Shown: one piece after another, positions 16,752-25,020 of the stretch | How positions within the stretch are numbered: position 1 is the stretch's first letter | How the letters are laid out: each line of letters opens with the position of its first letter | Assembly (NCBI RefSeq): GCF_001748245.1 | Contig: NZ_BDFO01000001.1 | Span: 3,995,208 to 4,059,207, forward strand | Length of the DNA stretch: 64,000 nucleotides | Source of the DNA: Oligoflexus tunisiensis | Lineage (GTDB): Bacteria; Bdellovibrionota_B; Oligoflexia; Oligoflexales; Oligoflexaceae | Reading direction: 5' to 3' | Program-made: the position numbers and the translations under genes | The notes under the pieces: generated by a model | Database searches by the model: none | Seen by the model: only the letters and a program-made list of their open reading frames with translations | Told to the model about the DNA's origin: nothing

Positions 16752-17636
16752 ATGCTAACTGGATATTACAAGTTTTTATTTACATGTTTTCCTCTCGTCG
16801 CGGCACCTGCCTTTGCTGATTTTCTCCCACCCAACGATTTGCATTTGGAAGACAGTCTTCTGCGGGATGCGAATGTCACGGAAGAGGATTTCAATGGTGT
16901 GATCGACCAGGCGGAAGCCCTGTATGGCCCCATCCTCAAGGAACAGCATGGTGCCACACTCAAAGTGAGCCGACTCTGGGACACCAATACGGTCAATGCC
17001 AGCGCCATGCAATTCGGCAGGACCTGGCACGTGAATATGTATGGAGGCCTCGCGCGGCGGCCTGAAGTCACGCTTGATGGTTTTACTCTGGTCCTTTGTC
17101 ATGAACTCGGTCATCACCTGGGAGGTTATCCCTTCTCCGCAGCATGGGCAGCCAACGAAGGGCAGTCGGATTATTTTGCGACTCAAAGCTGCGCGCGGCA
17201 GTTATGGAAAGAAAACCGTTCGAAAAATGCCGAGGCGCGCGAGGAGATTCCTGAGTGGCCGAAAGCTCAGTGTGATGCCGTTTGGAAAACCGAAGATGAG
17301 CAGAATCTGTGCTACCGCTTAATGCTGGCCAGCAAATCCATCGCTGACCTGGCCGCTGCGGTCAGCAATAAATCCGTAGCCTGGGATACGCCTGACAGCA
17401 AAACCGTATCGAAGACCTACAACGGTCATCCGCAAAGTCAGTGCCGTCTCGATACGATGATGGCCGGCGCCGTCTGTGATCTTGAATTTGACATGAACCT
17501 GATTCCCGGCAAGGACCTCGGCAGCAAACGCAACAGTCCCGAGGCCGAGATGATTTCAGCGAAACATACCTGTACGCAGTATATGAATTATGAGATTGGC
17601 TATCGACCCGCGTGCTGGTTCAAGTCAGCTCTTTAA
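16752..17636 (+). CDS. Secreted HExxH metalloprotease-like protein
   Basis: A 294-residue protein with a cleavable signal peptide (cleavage near AFADF) and a strong AGGAGAAG site before the ATG. It carries a zinc-binding motif HELGHHLGG (His117, Glu118, His121) and a likely third ligand Glu136 in NEGQSDYFA. Several cysteines downstream (CARQ, QCDAVW, LCYRL, QCRLD, VCDLEF, CTQY, ACWF) suggest disulfide bonds in the periplasm or outside. The overall arrangement fits a gluzincin-like secreted peptidase, family not identified. It is monocistronic and transcribed away from the cyclase gene. Confidence 0.8.
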   Translation: MLTGYYKFLFTCFPLVAAPAFADFLPPNDLHLEDSLLRDANVTEEDFNGVIDQAEALYGPILKEQHGATLKVSRLWDTNTVNASAMQFGRTWHVNMYGGLARRPEVTLDGFTLVLCHELGHHLGGYPFSAAWAANEGQSDYFATQSCARQLWKENRSKNAEAREEIPEWPKAQCDAVWKTEDEQNLCYRLMLASKSIADLAAAVSNKSVAWDTPDSKTVSKTYNGHPQSQCRLDTMMAGAVCDLEFDMNLIPGKDLGSKRNSPEAEMISAKHTCTQYMNYEIGYRPACWFKSAL

Positions 17637-17721
17637 CTCACCTCAAACAGGAGGAGGATCAATAGTAAAAAGGCTTGGGGTGGGACCGGACCTCTGTCAG
17701 ATCCGACTCCCCCCTTTCTGA

Positions 17722-18150
17722 TCACTTCTGCAGTTTCAGTTTCGCATCCACCGCCCGGAACAGCACCATACCTGCAAGCATGGCTCCCACAAAAACCAGT
17801 GGTTTCACCCCCAGGCTGGCCACGGAAACGACCGCAGGGCCCGGGCAAAAACCGGCCAGACCCCAGCCGATGCCAAACAGCACCGCACCGATCACCAGCG
17901 CCGGCGTGATGTCCTTTTTCTCAGGCACAAGCCACTGCCTGGAAAAAAGCGGCGAACTCCTTTTTCGTATCAGGCGATAGGTGATGAAGTGAACGCCGAT
18001 CGCACCGACCATGACAAACATCAAGGACGGATCCCAGTTTCCAAAGAGATCCAAAAAACCGACGACCTTCTGCGGCTGGGTCATGCCCGAAATGCCGAGA
18101 CCGATCGCAAATATAAAACCGACAAGCAAAGCGCTGATTCCATTTTTCAT
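17722..18150 (-). CDS. YeeE/YedE-type membrane protein, second half (PmpB-like)
   Basis: A 142-residue membrane protein with four helices and the conserved motifs of the YeeE/YedE sulfur-transport family: FAIGLGISGMTQPQKVVGFLDLFGNWDPSL near the start in shortened form (GISGMTQPQKV, LFGNWDPSL) and GIGWGLAGFCPGPAV near the end. The Cys of GFCPGP is the conserved one. The start is set by an ATGA overlap with the upstream partner gene at 18147-18150. The two half-size proteins probably form one channel for thiosulfate or a related sulfur compound. Adjacent divergent genes encode persulfide metabolism, which supports this. Confidence 0.88.
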   Translation of the reverse strand: MKNGISALLVGFIFAIGLGISGMTQPQKVVGFLDLFGNWDPSLMFVMVGAIGVHFITYRLIRKRSSPLFSRQWLVPEKKDITPALVIGAVLFGIGWGLAGFCPGPAVVSVASLGVKPLVFVGAMLAGMVLFRAVDAKLKLQK

Positions 18151-18572
18151 GACAGTATCCCCAGATTTCTCAGCAGCACAACCGTCACCATGCCCGCCGC
18201 AATAAAGGTGATCGTGGCCACCAGCGAACGGGGCGAGAGTCGACTGATACCGCAGACGCCATGACCACTGGTGCAGCCACTGCCCATCACCGTTCCAAAG
18301 CCCACCAAAAGTCCCGCGGCAATGGTGGAACCCAGGCCGGTCTCCAGCTGTCCCGAGAAGACCTCGGGCTGGATAAACCGCATGACCAGTCCACCCAGCA
18401 CAAGGCCGGCGACGAACAGCCAGCGCCAGGCCACGTCCCCTTTCACGGGTGTCAGCGCCCCGTTGACAATTCCACTGATGCCGGTCACGCGACCGTTCAG
18501 GAGCAGCATGAGCGACACTGCCGCACCGATCACGACCCCGCCCAGCAAAGCATTGATCCAATCCTGATTCAT
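18147..18572 (-). CDS. YeeE/YedE-type membrane protein, first half (PmpA-like)
   Basis: A 141-residue four-helix membrane protein beginning MNQDWINALLGG, with a GAGG ribosome site and ATG at 18572. It has the family motifs NGRVTGISGI, the CGIS element in GSGCTSGHGVCGISR (conserved cysteines), and LSPRSLVAT. It is the first gene of a two-gene operon with the PmpB-like gene and is transcribed divergently from the persulfide-dioxygenase-like gene at 18765. Likely role: import or export of a small sulfur compound across the inner membrane. Confidence 0.88.
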   Translation of the reverse strand: MNQDWINALLGGVVIGAAVSLMLLLNGRVTGISGIVNGALTPVKGDVAWRWLFVAGLVLGGLVMRFIQPEVFSGQLETGLGSTIAAGLLVGFGTVMGSGCTSGHGVCGISRLSPRSLVATITFIAAGMVTVVLLRNLGILS

Positions 18573-18764
18573 AACACGCAGCCTCACTTCGATAGTTCTG
18601 CCCCGAACATACTGAAAAACGCAGCTCTTGTCTTGCCCCGAGCCGATGACGGGAACCAGGCTAAAGTGGACCCCCTCGACTTCATGACCGACCGTACCTT
18701 TCGCTTGAAAAGGACGCCTTATATTGAAACAGTATGGGGCATGCCGATCCATAGGAGCCCCTCC

Positions 18765-19628
18765 ATGAAAGAGACTGTGAAGGATTTTTTTGACAAGGAT
18801 ACCTGGACCCTGACCTATGTCGTCCATGATGCGGGGACCCGGGATGCTGTCATTATTGATCCGGTCTGGGACTATGACCCGGCCGCATCCAGCATGAGTG
18901 TCCATTCGGCGGAAAAGGTCCTGGCCTATGTCAAGGAACAGGGTCTTACCGTCCATTATATTCTGGAGACCCATGCGCACGCGGATCATGTGAGTGGCTC
19001 ACAAATTCTGAAGCAGCATCTGCCAGGCGCCAGAATTGGCATCGGAGCCAACATCACCGCCGTGCAAAAGGTCTTCAAAGGCATCTTCAACCTCGATCCC
19101 GATTTTCCCACGGATGGACGGCAATTCGATCTTCTGCTGCGTGATGGTCAAACGCTGCAGGCGGGGACGCTCAAGATCGAAACGATTTTTACACCCGGTC
19201 ACACACCAGCCTGCGCAAGTTATATCATCGGCGAATCGGTCTTCGTCGGCGATGCGATCTTCATGCCGGACTACGGCACAGGCCGCTGTGATTTCCCAGC
19301 CGGCAGTGCCGCCGAACTTTATGATTCGGTGCATGGCAGACTCTATAAATTGCCTGATCACTACCGCCTTTACGTGGGTCACGACTATATGCCGGGAGGC
19401 CGGCCGCTGGCCTTTCAATGCACGGTGGCGGAACAGAAACGCAGCAACATTCAACTGAAGGAGGACACCACGCGCGACCAGTTCATCAGTTTCCGCCAAA
19501 AACGGGATGCGACGTTGAACACGCCGCGACTGCTTCTTCCCAGTGTGCAAATCAATATCGATGCCGGGCATCTGCCGCCTCCGGAACCGAATGGCATCGC
19601 CTATCTTAAAATACCGATAAGGAAGTAA
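18765..19628 (+). CDS. Persulfide dioxygenase-like metallo-beta-lactamase-fold enzyme
   Basis: A 287-residue enzyme of the ETHE1/Blh type, expected to oxidise glutathione persulfide to sulfite and GSH with a mononuclear iron. I choose ATG 18765 (MKETVKDFF) after AGGAG; the frame is open upstream but covers the divergent promoter region. The metal motif HAHADH (His70, His72, Asp74, His75) is present, then His in TPGHTPA, Asp in GDAIFMPDYGT, and a late His in YVGHDYMP. The C-terminal ~60 residues after AEQKRSN are an extension. It is followed five bases later by a rhodanese gene. The pair suggests sulfide/persulfide detoxification. Confidence 0.88.
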   Translation: MKETVKDFFDKDTWTLTYVVHDAGTRDAVIIDPVWDYDPAASSMSVHSAEKVLAYVKEQGLTVHYILETHAHADHVSGSQILKQHLPGARIGIGANITAVQKVFKGIFNLDPDFPTDGRQFDLLLRDGQTLQAGTLKIETIFTPGHTPACASYIIGESVFVGDAIFMPDYGTGRCDFPAGSAAELYDSVHGRLYKLPDHYRLYVGHDYMPGGRPLAFQCTVAEQKRSNIQLKEDTTRDQFISFRQKRDATLNTPRLLLPSVQINIDAGHLPPPEPNGIAYLKIPIRK

Positions 19629-19633
19629 TCTGC

Positions 19634-19924
19634 ATGACAGCAAGCAAGGATCAGACTGTGATTCTGGACGTTCGCACGCCGGAGGAATACCAGGACATTC
19701 ATGTGAAGGGCTCGCAAAACATCGATTGGAACCAGGCGGATTTCAAGGACCGCGTGCTCCTGCTCGATAAAAAGGCCTGCTACAAAGTCTATTGCCGCAG
19801 TGGCAATCGCTCCGGCCGGGCCATGGAGCTGATGAAGTCCCTCGGATTTCAGAATGTGGAAAATCTCGGAAGCGTCAGTGAGGCCGCACAAAAGCTGAAC
19901 CTTGACTGTGAAAGCGGTTCCTGA
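19634..19924 (+). CDS. Single-domain rhodanese sulfurtransferase
   Basis: A 96-residue rhodanese. It contains LDVRTPEEYQDIHVKGSQNI (CH2A motif region) and the catalytic loop YCRSGNRSG with Cys54. Its length fits the short single-domain class. It starts five bases after the stop of the persulfide-dioxygenase-like gene, so the two form an operon: the rhodanese would move sulfane sulfur to or from glutathione, the enzyme would oxidise the persulfide. The C-terminus is short and acidic. Confidence 0.92.
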   Translation: MTASKDQTVILDVRTPEEYQDIHVKGSQNIDWNQADFKDRVLLLDKKACYKVYCRSGNRSGRAMELMKSLGFQNVENLGSVSEAAQKLNLDCESGS

Positions 19925-19980
19925 TTTTTCCTGCAACATTCCCCTCGTCTCCATCGTCAATGTTTCATACGATGGGCAAC

Positions 19981-20011
19981 CCCGGACCGGGCTTGCGTGC
20001 CCGGTTTCGGG
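19981..20011 (+). other. GC-rich hairpin before the next gene
   Basis: CCGGGC (19987-19992) pairs with GCCCGG (19999-20004), extended by CCC/GGG around a small bulge. It lies between the rhodanese stop and the TonB-type lipoprotein start. There is no T-run; it may act as an end-of-operon structure or affect translation of the next gene. Confidence 0.4.
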
Positions 20012-20034
20012 ACGGTCTTACTTGGGGAAAAGCG

Positions 20035-20829
20035 ATGAAAAAATTAGGAATTCTGCTCCTTCTGGGCGCCTGTACCACAACCACGACCCAGCCTCCAGCA
20101 CGGAATCATTCCAGCCTGACCGTTGTGGGCAAGCCGGCTGGCGTGCTCAAATCCACCGCCCTTGTTGAATTAACGGATGATGACTGGAAGTCCATCGAAG
20201 AGCGTGCATCCTGCGTGACGCATCTTTACGAATGCCAATTTGATAAGACAGGTCAGATCACCGGCCTTAAGGCCCTGGATCACTCTGATCCCGCTTTTCA
20301 AAGCCTGACTGAGGAATCCCTCCGCACCTGGCGCTTTCAAGAGGGGCAGGAGGGGACATGCCATGCCCAGATAATCTACGAACGCAACGAGCCGACCCAT
20401 GTTCTGCTGGTGGAGCCGGATATGGCTGTCACCATGGTCAGCAACCTGCAGAAAAACCGCGCCGCGCTGCCGCCAAAGAATGAGCGGCCGCTGCCAGGCA
20501 GAATTCGCCAGGAAAAGCCTCAGATGCCTCGGGAAATGGCTCTCAAGGGTGTCCAAGGGTTTATCACAGTGAATTATGACATTGACGAAGCCGGTGTTCC
20601 CACCAACTTCAAAATCATTGATGAGGACCCAGAGGGCGCTTTGGAAAAGAGTGCTCTGAGGGCCTTGCGTCGGTGGCGTTATGCACCGCTGGCGAAGGAA
20701 CCCAACTCGGCCCGAAACACCACAACAACGCTTACCTATCGGCTGGTCGGCAGCAGGAATTTCATGACGAGCTGTGACCTCGGCCTGCGACTCAATCGTC
20801 TGGCCCGGCCCCCGATCAAACAACCTTAG
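20035..20829 (+). CDS. Lipoprotein with TonB C-terminal-like domain
   Basis: A 264-residue lipoprotein: signal MKKLGILLLLGAC (lipobox LLGAC), Thr-rich linker, then two similar halves. The C-terminal half (~170-245) carries the TonB/energy-transducer pattern: YP-like entry replaced by QMPREMALKGVQGFITVNYDIDEAGVP (in pieces: GVQGFITVNYDIDE, GVPTNFKI) then ALEKSALRALRRWRYAP. The first half repeats the scheme weakly (FDKTGQITGL, SLTEESLRTWRFQEG). As a lipoprotein with TonB_C folds but no transmembrane anchor or ExbBD neighbours it is unlikely to transduce energy itself. The stop overlaps with that of the convergent MoeB-like gene. Confidence 0.8.
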   Translation: MKKLGILLLLGACTTTTTQPPARNHSSLTVVGKPAGVLKSTALVELTDDDWKSIEERASCVTHLYECQFDKTGQITGLKALDHSDPAFQSLTEESLRTWRFQEGQEGTCHAQIIYERNEPTHVLLVEPDMAVTMVSNLQKNRAALPPKNERPLPGRIRQEKPQMPREMALKGVQGFITVNYDIDEAGVPTNFKIIDEDPEGALEKSALRALRRWRYAPLAKEPNSARNTTTTLTYRLVGSRNFMTSCDLGLRLNRLARPPIKQP

Positions 20830-21950
20830 GTAAAGACCACGGGTCCGCGCCAGGCGCCAAAGCCATCGCTCAGATGCGCGAGGTTCTGCCAGCCGGCAGC
20901 CCGAAGAATTTGCAAAGCCCGCTGCGAACGAATTCCACTCTGACAGTAAACCAGAACGGGTTTGCTGCGGGTGGGAAGTTCCGGCAGCAATCCTTCCTGC
21001 AGCTTCGAAAGCGGCCAGTGATGCGCCGCCGGCAGATGCCCGCGCAACCATTCCTGACTTTCGCGAATATCGAGAGGAATGAAGTCCCGCCAGCGATCCC
21101 CCACGGCAAGTTCCGCGGCGGCATAGTTGGGAACATCTTTCGCCGCGTTCGCATCGCAGGCATTGTCCAGATCGCGCAGGACGATATCCGCTGGTGATTT
21201 TGAGCAGCAGGGACAGTCCGGATTTTTTTTCAAAGCGAGACGCCGCGTTTCCATCGTGTGCGCGCGCAGGTGAAAGAGCTGACCCACCAAAGGCTCCAGC
21301 CCATCCTTTTGCGGACCCTGGGATCCATTCAAGAGGAGCTTGACGGTTTCGAGCGCCTGCACACTGCCGATGATGCCACCCATCGCTCCGATCACGCCGG
21401 CCTCCGCACAGTTCGGCACATAGGTCTGGGGCGGTTCCGGAAAAAGACAGCGATAGCAGGGCCCATGGGGAGCCCAGAACACCGAAGCCTGACCTTCCCA
21501 GCGGAGGATGGTGCCATAAACCAGGGGCTTGCCCAGCTTATAGGCGAGGTCATTCAACAAAAATTTCGTGGAAAAGTTATCGCTCCCATCCAGAATAATG
21601 TCGTAAGGCGCCGCGATTTCAACCGCATTGGCTGCGGTCAGACGTGTCGGGTAGGCTGCAACATGAACCTCGGGGTTCATGGCCTGCAACCGCGCGGCGG
21701 CTCGGGTCACTTTGTCACGGCCTTGATCGGCATTATCATAAATGATCTGCCTTTGCAGATTGGAAACATCGACCTGGTCCGCATCGACAAGTCCGATCGA
21801 CCCCACGCCGGCGGCGGCCAAATACATGGCGGCCGGGGCTCCCAGGCCACCCGCGCCAACGATCAAAACACGGCCTGCAGCCAATTTTTTCTGACCTTCC
21901 GCACCGACCTCGGCAAGTACCATCTGGCGCGCATAGCGGGACTGTGTCAT
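20826..21950 (-). CDS. moeB: MoeB/ThiF-type adenylyltransferase fused to rhodanese
   Basis: A 374-residue E1-like enzyme. The ATP-binding loop GAGGLGAPAAMYLAAAGVG lies at ~31-49, followed by VDADQVDVSNLQRQ. Two CxxC pairs (CYRC and CPCC) bind zinc. The C-terminal ~105 residues are a rhodanese domain ending with the catalytic YCQSGIRSQRAL. This fusion adenylates the C-terminal glycine of MoaD/ThiS-like proteins and delivers persulfide sulfur (MoeZ/MOCS3 layout). The start at 21950 (MTQSRYAR) follows GGAGGATCCC. No moaD or thiS gene is nearby. It sits close to other sulfur-metabolism genes. Confidence 0.9.
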   Translation of the reverse strand: MTQSRYARQMVLAEVGAEGQKKLAAGRVLIVGAGGLGAPAAMYLAAAGVGSIGLVDADQVDVSNLQRQIIYDNADQGRDKVTRAAARLQAMNPEVHVAAYPTRLTAANAVEIAAPYDIILDGSDNFSTKFLLNDLAYKLGKPLVYGTILRWEGQASVFWAPHGPCYRCLFPEPPQTYVPNCAEAGVIGAMGGIIGSVQALETVKLLLNGSQGPQKDGLEPLVGQLFHLRAHTMETRRLALKKNPDCPCCSKSPADIVLRDLDNACDANAAKDVPNYAAAELAVGDRWRDFIPLDIRESQEWLRGHLPAAHHWPLSKLQEGLLPELPTRSKPVLVYCQSGIRSQRALQILRAAGWQNLAHLSDGFGAWRGPVVFT

Positions 21951-22199
21951 GGGATCCTCCTCAGGTCTTAATATGCCCCCCACTTTAACGATGTTCCCAC
22001 CTGGTTTCAATGCCTGGAATCAACGGCCGAACGCCGGTTCGCAGACCCGAAACTTTACCGTCAAGTACAAAAGCCATGCACGGTTTACGCCGAACACCCT
22101 ATTGACTGCCGTATAAACAAAGAGACAAGGCGGGAGGAAAGCGAGCCGCGGAGCCAACCGGGCAAGGATATCTCTCACGGAGGAAGGGCTCTGAACAAC

Positions 22200-23129
22200 T
22201 TGATACACAAAGGACTCGTCCTGAGCGGCTTCATCGGCCTGCTCCTGCTATCGGCCTGCACCTGCGAAGCGCCGCTGCGTCTGCGCGTGGGGATGATGCG
22301 GAACGCCGGCTGCAGTCCTTTGGCTCTGGCAGTCAAGCAAAGGATTTTTCAGGAGCATAATCTCGAGGTGGATGTTCAAACTCTGGATGATGCCGCGGGG
22401 TTTGCAGCGTCCCAGTTCGATCTGGTCTGCATGAATCTCGCGGACCTTCTTGTGCAGCCGCTGGATTATCGGGTGGTTTCCATCCCAGGTGCCTCCCATG
22501 GAGCGGACGTGCTCGTGGCGCGCAAGGATGCGGGAATCGCCTTGAAAGATCTCAAAGGCGCTCGCATCGGGGTGACACCGGTTTCGATGGGCCACCTTCT
22601 GCTCATGCATGCCCTCCGCCAGCATCAGCTCGCGCCCGAGAATTTTACCGTTCTGCCGCTGGAATCCCGGCAACTGGAGGAAGCCCTCCGGAAGAGTGAA
22701 ATTCAGCTGGCCGTGGCGGCTCCCCCCGTTTCGCTCAGCATCATGAAACATCCGAACATACAGGTCCTCTTTCGTTCCGCGGAGATCCCGGGCATGATCG
22801 TCGATGTCGTGGCGGTGCGGGCCGAAATTTTTATCAAATGGCCGCAGCTGGCCGCGAAATTGGAAAAGACCTGGCAGGACCTTGAGGCTTGGCGCGGTCA
22901 GCACGCGGAGCAGGCTCTGACCTTCATGGCGAAAAGCGCCGGTCTTCCGAAGACGACCTTGCAGCAGGATTACAAATTTCTTTCGCTGACCGAACAGCGT
23001 GCCTATCTTTATCCCGAAGGACAGCTCCTGCCTTTGATCCAGGAGCTTCAGACGAGTCTTCTGCAGACGGGAAGCCTTGAGACGCCCCATGACCCCAGCC
23101 GCTTTCTCTTCATTCCTACCGCGAAGTAG
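22200..23129 (+). CDS. Lipoprotein solute-binding protein, NMT1/SsuA-like
   Basis: A 309-residue lipoprotein starting with TTG at 22200: the hydrophobic signal IGLLLLSAC and lipobox are in this frame, and the first ATG lies after the signal, so a non-ATG start is needed. The ribosome site (GGAGG at ~22181) is rather far. The mature protein has the type-II binding-protein pattern of NMT1/THI5/SsuA: AGCSPLALAVKQRIFQEHNL, DLKGARIGVTPVSMGHLL, and a helical C-terminus. Likely binds a small sulfonate, nitrate or pyrimidine-like solute for an ABC importer; the permease and ATPase genes are not next to it. Confidence 0.75.
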   Translation: MIHKGLVLSGFIGLLLLSACTCEAPLRLRVGMMRNAGCSPLALAVKQRIFQEHNLEVDVQTLDDAAGFAASQFDLVCMNLADLLVQPLDYRVVSIPGASHGADVLVARKDAGIALKDLKGARIGVTPVSMGHLLLMHALRQHQLAPENFTVLPLESRQLEEALRKSEIQLAVAAPPVSLSIMKHPNIQVLFRSAEIPGMIVDVVAVRAEIFIKWPQLAAKLEKTWQDLEAWRGQHAEQALTFMAKSAGLPKTTLQQDYKFLSLTEQRAYLYPEGQLLPLIQELQTSLLQTGSLETPHDPSRFLFIPTAK

Positions 23130-23346
23130 CGAATCCGCCCCCTCCTTGCGAAAAAGCTACGCGCTTGTCTGCATATGTTGAGCAAACTTTCCCGCTACAG
23201 TTTCGCTGAAATGATTTTCGTTCCCGTCTGTGGTCCCCTTTCCTGTAGACAAGCAGGCGAAGTGGTGTACAAGTGTAAGTTCAATTTCGTTATCCCTCGT
23301 TATGAGGGTCTGCTGTGTCCAGCTCTAAACCATTGAGGAGAGACCG

Positions 23347-24720
23347 ATGGAAACCACAATCGAAAAGGAAGCCGTGCGCATCGAAATTGCACGCCGGAGC
23401 CAGGCGGAACATGATGCAGCGCCACGCATTCGCGGGGCCGATTTCGAGACGCCTTCCCTCGCTTACCATGAAACGTTTCCTCGCGGGAAGATCGGCACGG
23501 TATTACGAAAACCCCTTGATACCCAGGAGCATCTGGCCCTGGCGTATTCACCTGGCGTGGCAGGACCCTGTCGCATGATCCACCGCGATCCCAGCCAGTC
23601 CTTTCGTTACACCGGTCGTGGGAACCTTGTGGCGGTCATCACCAATGGAACAGCGGTCCTCGGGCTCGGCAACATCGGCGCCTATGCCGCCAAGCCTGTC
23701 ATGGAAGGCAAGGCCATGCTCTTCCAAAAATTTGCCGGCATCGATTCCTTCGACATTGAGCTGGCCGAAGAGGATCCCGACGCCTTTATCAAAATCGTGG
23801 CCGCCTTGGAACCCACCTTTGGTGGTATCAATCTCGAAGACATCAAAGCACCGGAATGTTTTTATATTGAAGAGGAACTGCGCCGGCGCATGAAAATTCC
23901 CGTCTTCCACGATGATCAGCACGGCACTGCGATCATCGCCACGGCCGGCCTGATCAATGCGCTGGAACTGACCGCACGTCGGGTGCAGGACATCCGGGTG
24001 GTTTTCTCGGGCGGCGGCGCGGCGGCGATCGCCTGCGCGCAGATGTTTCTCTCGATCGGCGTGCCCCTTGAGAATATCATCCTCTGCGATAGCAAGGGCG
24101 TGGTCCATGATGAGCGCGATGACCTCAATGAATACAAGCGTCGGTTCTCTAAAAATACGCCGCTGCGTACCCTGGGCGAAGCGCTGGTGGATGCCGATGT
24201 CTTCGTCGGTGTTTCTGCCGCTGGTGTTTTAAAACCGGACATGCTCAAGACGATGGCACCGCAACCAATAGTTTTTGCTCTGGCCAACCCTGATCCGGAA
24301 ATCACGCCCGACCTGGCCCGCCTCGTGCGGCCCGATGTGATCATTGCCACGGGCCGCAGTGACTATCCGAATCAGGTTAACAATGTGCTGGGCTTTCCCT
24401 TTATTTTCCGCGGTGCCCTCGATGTTCAGGCGCATACCATCAACGAGGAAATGAAACGCGCCGCTGCCTATGCGATTGCGGATCTGGCTCGTCAGCCAGT
24501 TCCTCTCTCCGTACAAAGAGTTTATCAACGGGAAGGTTTGCTCAAATTTGGTCGCGACTACTTGATTCCGAAGCCGAACGATCCACGCGCCCTGGCCATC
24601 GTTGCCAGCGCTGTGGCGGAAGCGGCCATGACTTCAGGTGTTGCCCAACATCCCATCGATATCCTTGCGTACCGTGAACGTCTCGTCACTCTACTCACGG
24701 ATGATAGCGGCGGGAATTGA
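23347..24720 (+). CDS. Malic enzyme (short form)
   Basis: A 457-residue oxidative decarboxylase converting malate to pyruvate and CO2 with NAD(P)+. Signatures: the catalytic Tyr in [13 protein letters not shown], the Lys in [21 protein letters not shown] (metal and substrate ligands), Rossmann loop [13 protein letters not shown], and [10 protein letters not shown]. It lacks the C-terminal phosphotransacetylase-like domain that makes MaeB ~760 residues long, so it belongs to the short bacterial group. The gene is preceded by GGAGAGACCG and begins at ATG 23347. Whether NAD or NADP is used cannot be read from the sequence. Confidence 0.95.
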   Translation: METTIEKEAVRIEIARRSQAEHDAAPRIRGADFETPSLAYHETFPRGKIGTVLRKPLDTQEHLALAYSPGVAGPCRMIHRDPSQSFRYTGRGNLVAVITNGTAVLGLGNIGAYAAKPVMEGKAMLFQKFAGIDSFDIELAEEDPDAFIKIVAALEPTFGGINLEDIKAPECFYIEEELRRRMKIPVFHDDQHGTAIIATAGLINALELTARRVQDIRVVFSGGGAAAIACAQMFLSIGVPLENIILCDSKGVVHDERDDLNEYKRRFSKNTPLRTLGEALVDADVFVGVSAAGVLKPDMLKTMAPQPIVFALANPDPEITPDLARLVRPDVIIATGRSDYPNQVNNVLGFPFIFRGALDVQAHTINEEMKRAAAYAIADLARQPVPLSVQRVYQREGLLKFGRDYLIPKPNDPRALAIVASAVAEAAMTSGVAQHPIDILAYRERLVTLLTDDSGGN

Positions 24721-24739
24721 GAAAAACGTTAACCGCCAA

Positions 24740-24761
24740 CCTCTGCGCTTCGGCGCGGAGG
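24740..24761 (+). terminator. Hairpin with TTCG tetraloop after the malic enzyme gene
   Basis: Nine base pairs (CCTCTGCGC at 24740-24748 and its complement 24753-24761, one G-T wobble) close a stable TTCG loop, 20 bases after the malic enzyme stop. There is no clear T-run, but the position and stability suit an mRNA end or stabiliser. Confidence 0.6.
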
Positions 24762-24772
24762 CCTCTTCACTC

Positions 24773-24871
24773 CTCACTTTCCCCGCCCGGGTCGCTTCCT
24801 CTCCACTCACTTTCCCCGCCCGAGTCGCTTCCTCTCCACTCACTTTCCCCGCCCGAGTCGCTTCCTCTCCA
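24773..24871. repeat. 33-bp tandem repeat, three copies
   Basis: Three adjacent copies of a 33-bp unit (24773-24805, 24806-24838, 24839-24871) that differ at one position (g in copy 1, a in copies 2 and 3). The unit is pyrimidine-rich, ends in tctcca, and lies downstream of a hairpin in otherwise non-coding DNA. No spacers, so it is not CRISPR. Confidence 0.9.
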
Positions 24872-24938
24872 CTCCTTAATTTTCTTTATGTCTCCGTCCG
24901 CAGCACATGAGGAAGGTTTCTGATGTCACAAAAAAATA

Positions 24939-24968
24939 TTTACAGCCTGCAGAGTGGGTCGGTATACA
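24939..24968 (+). promoter_or_regulatory. Sigma70-like promoter for the secreted protein gene
   Basis: TTTACA (24939-24944), an 18-base spacer and TATACA (24963-24968) lie 52 bases before the ATG at 25021, in an A/T-rich stretch. This is the best -35/-10 pair in this intergenic region. Confidence 0.55.
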
Positions 24969-25020
24969 CAGCAACTGAACTTACCAAGCTTGCAAAAATT
25001 TTTTGAACGAGGAGTATCGA

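Noticed and set aside
18261-18764. Longer N-terminus for the persulfide-dioxygenase-like protein
   Set aside because: The extra 168 codons overlap the divergent transporter gene and are low complexity; the enzyme fold starts at 18765 after AGGAG.
24773-24871. Possible CRISPR array
   Set aside because: The 33-bp units are directly adjacent with no spacers, and no cas genes are near.
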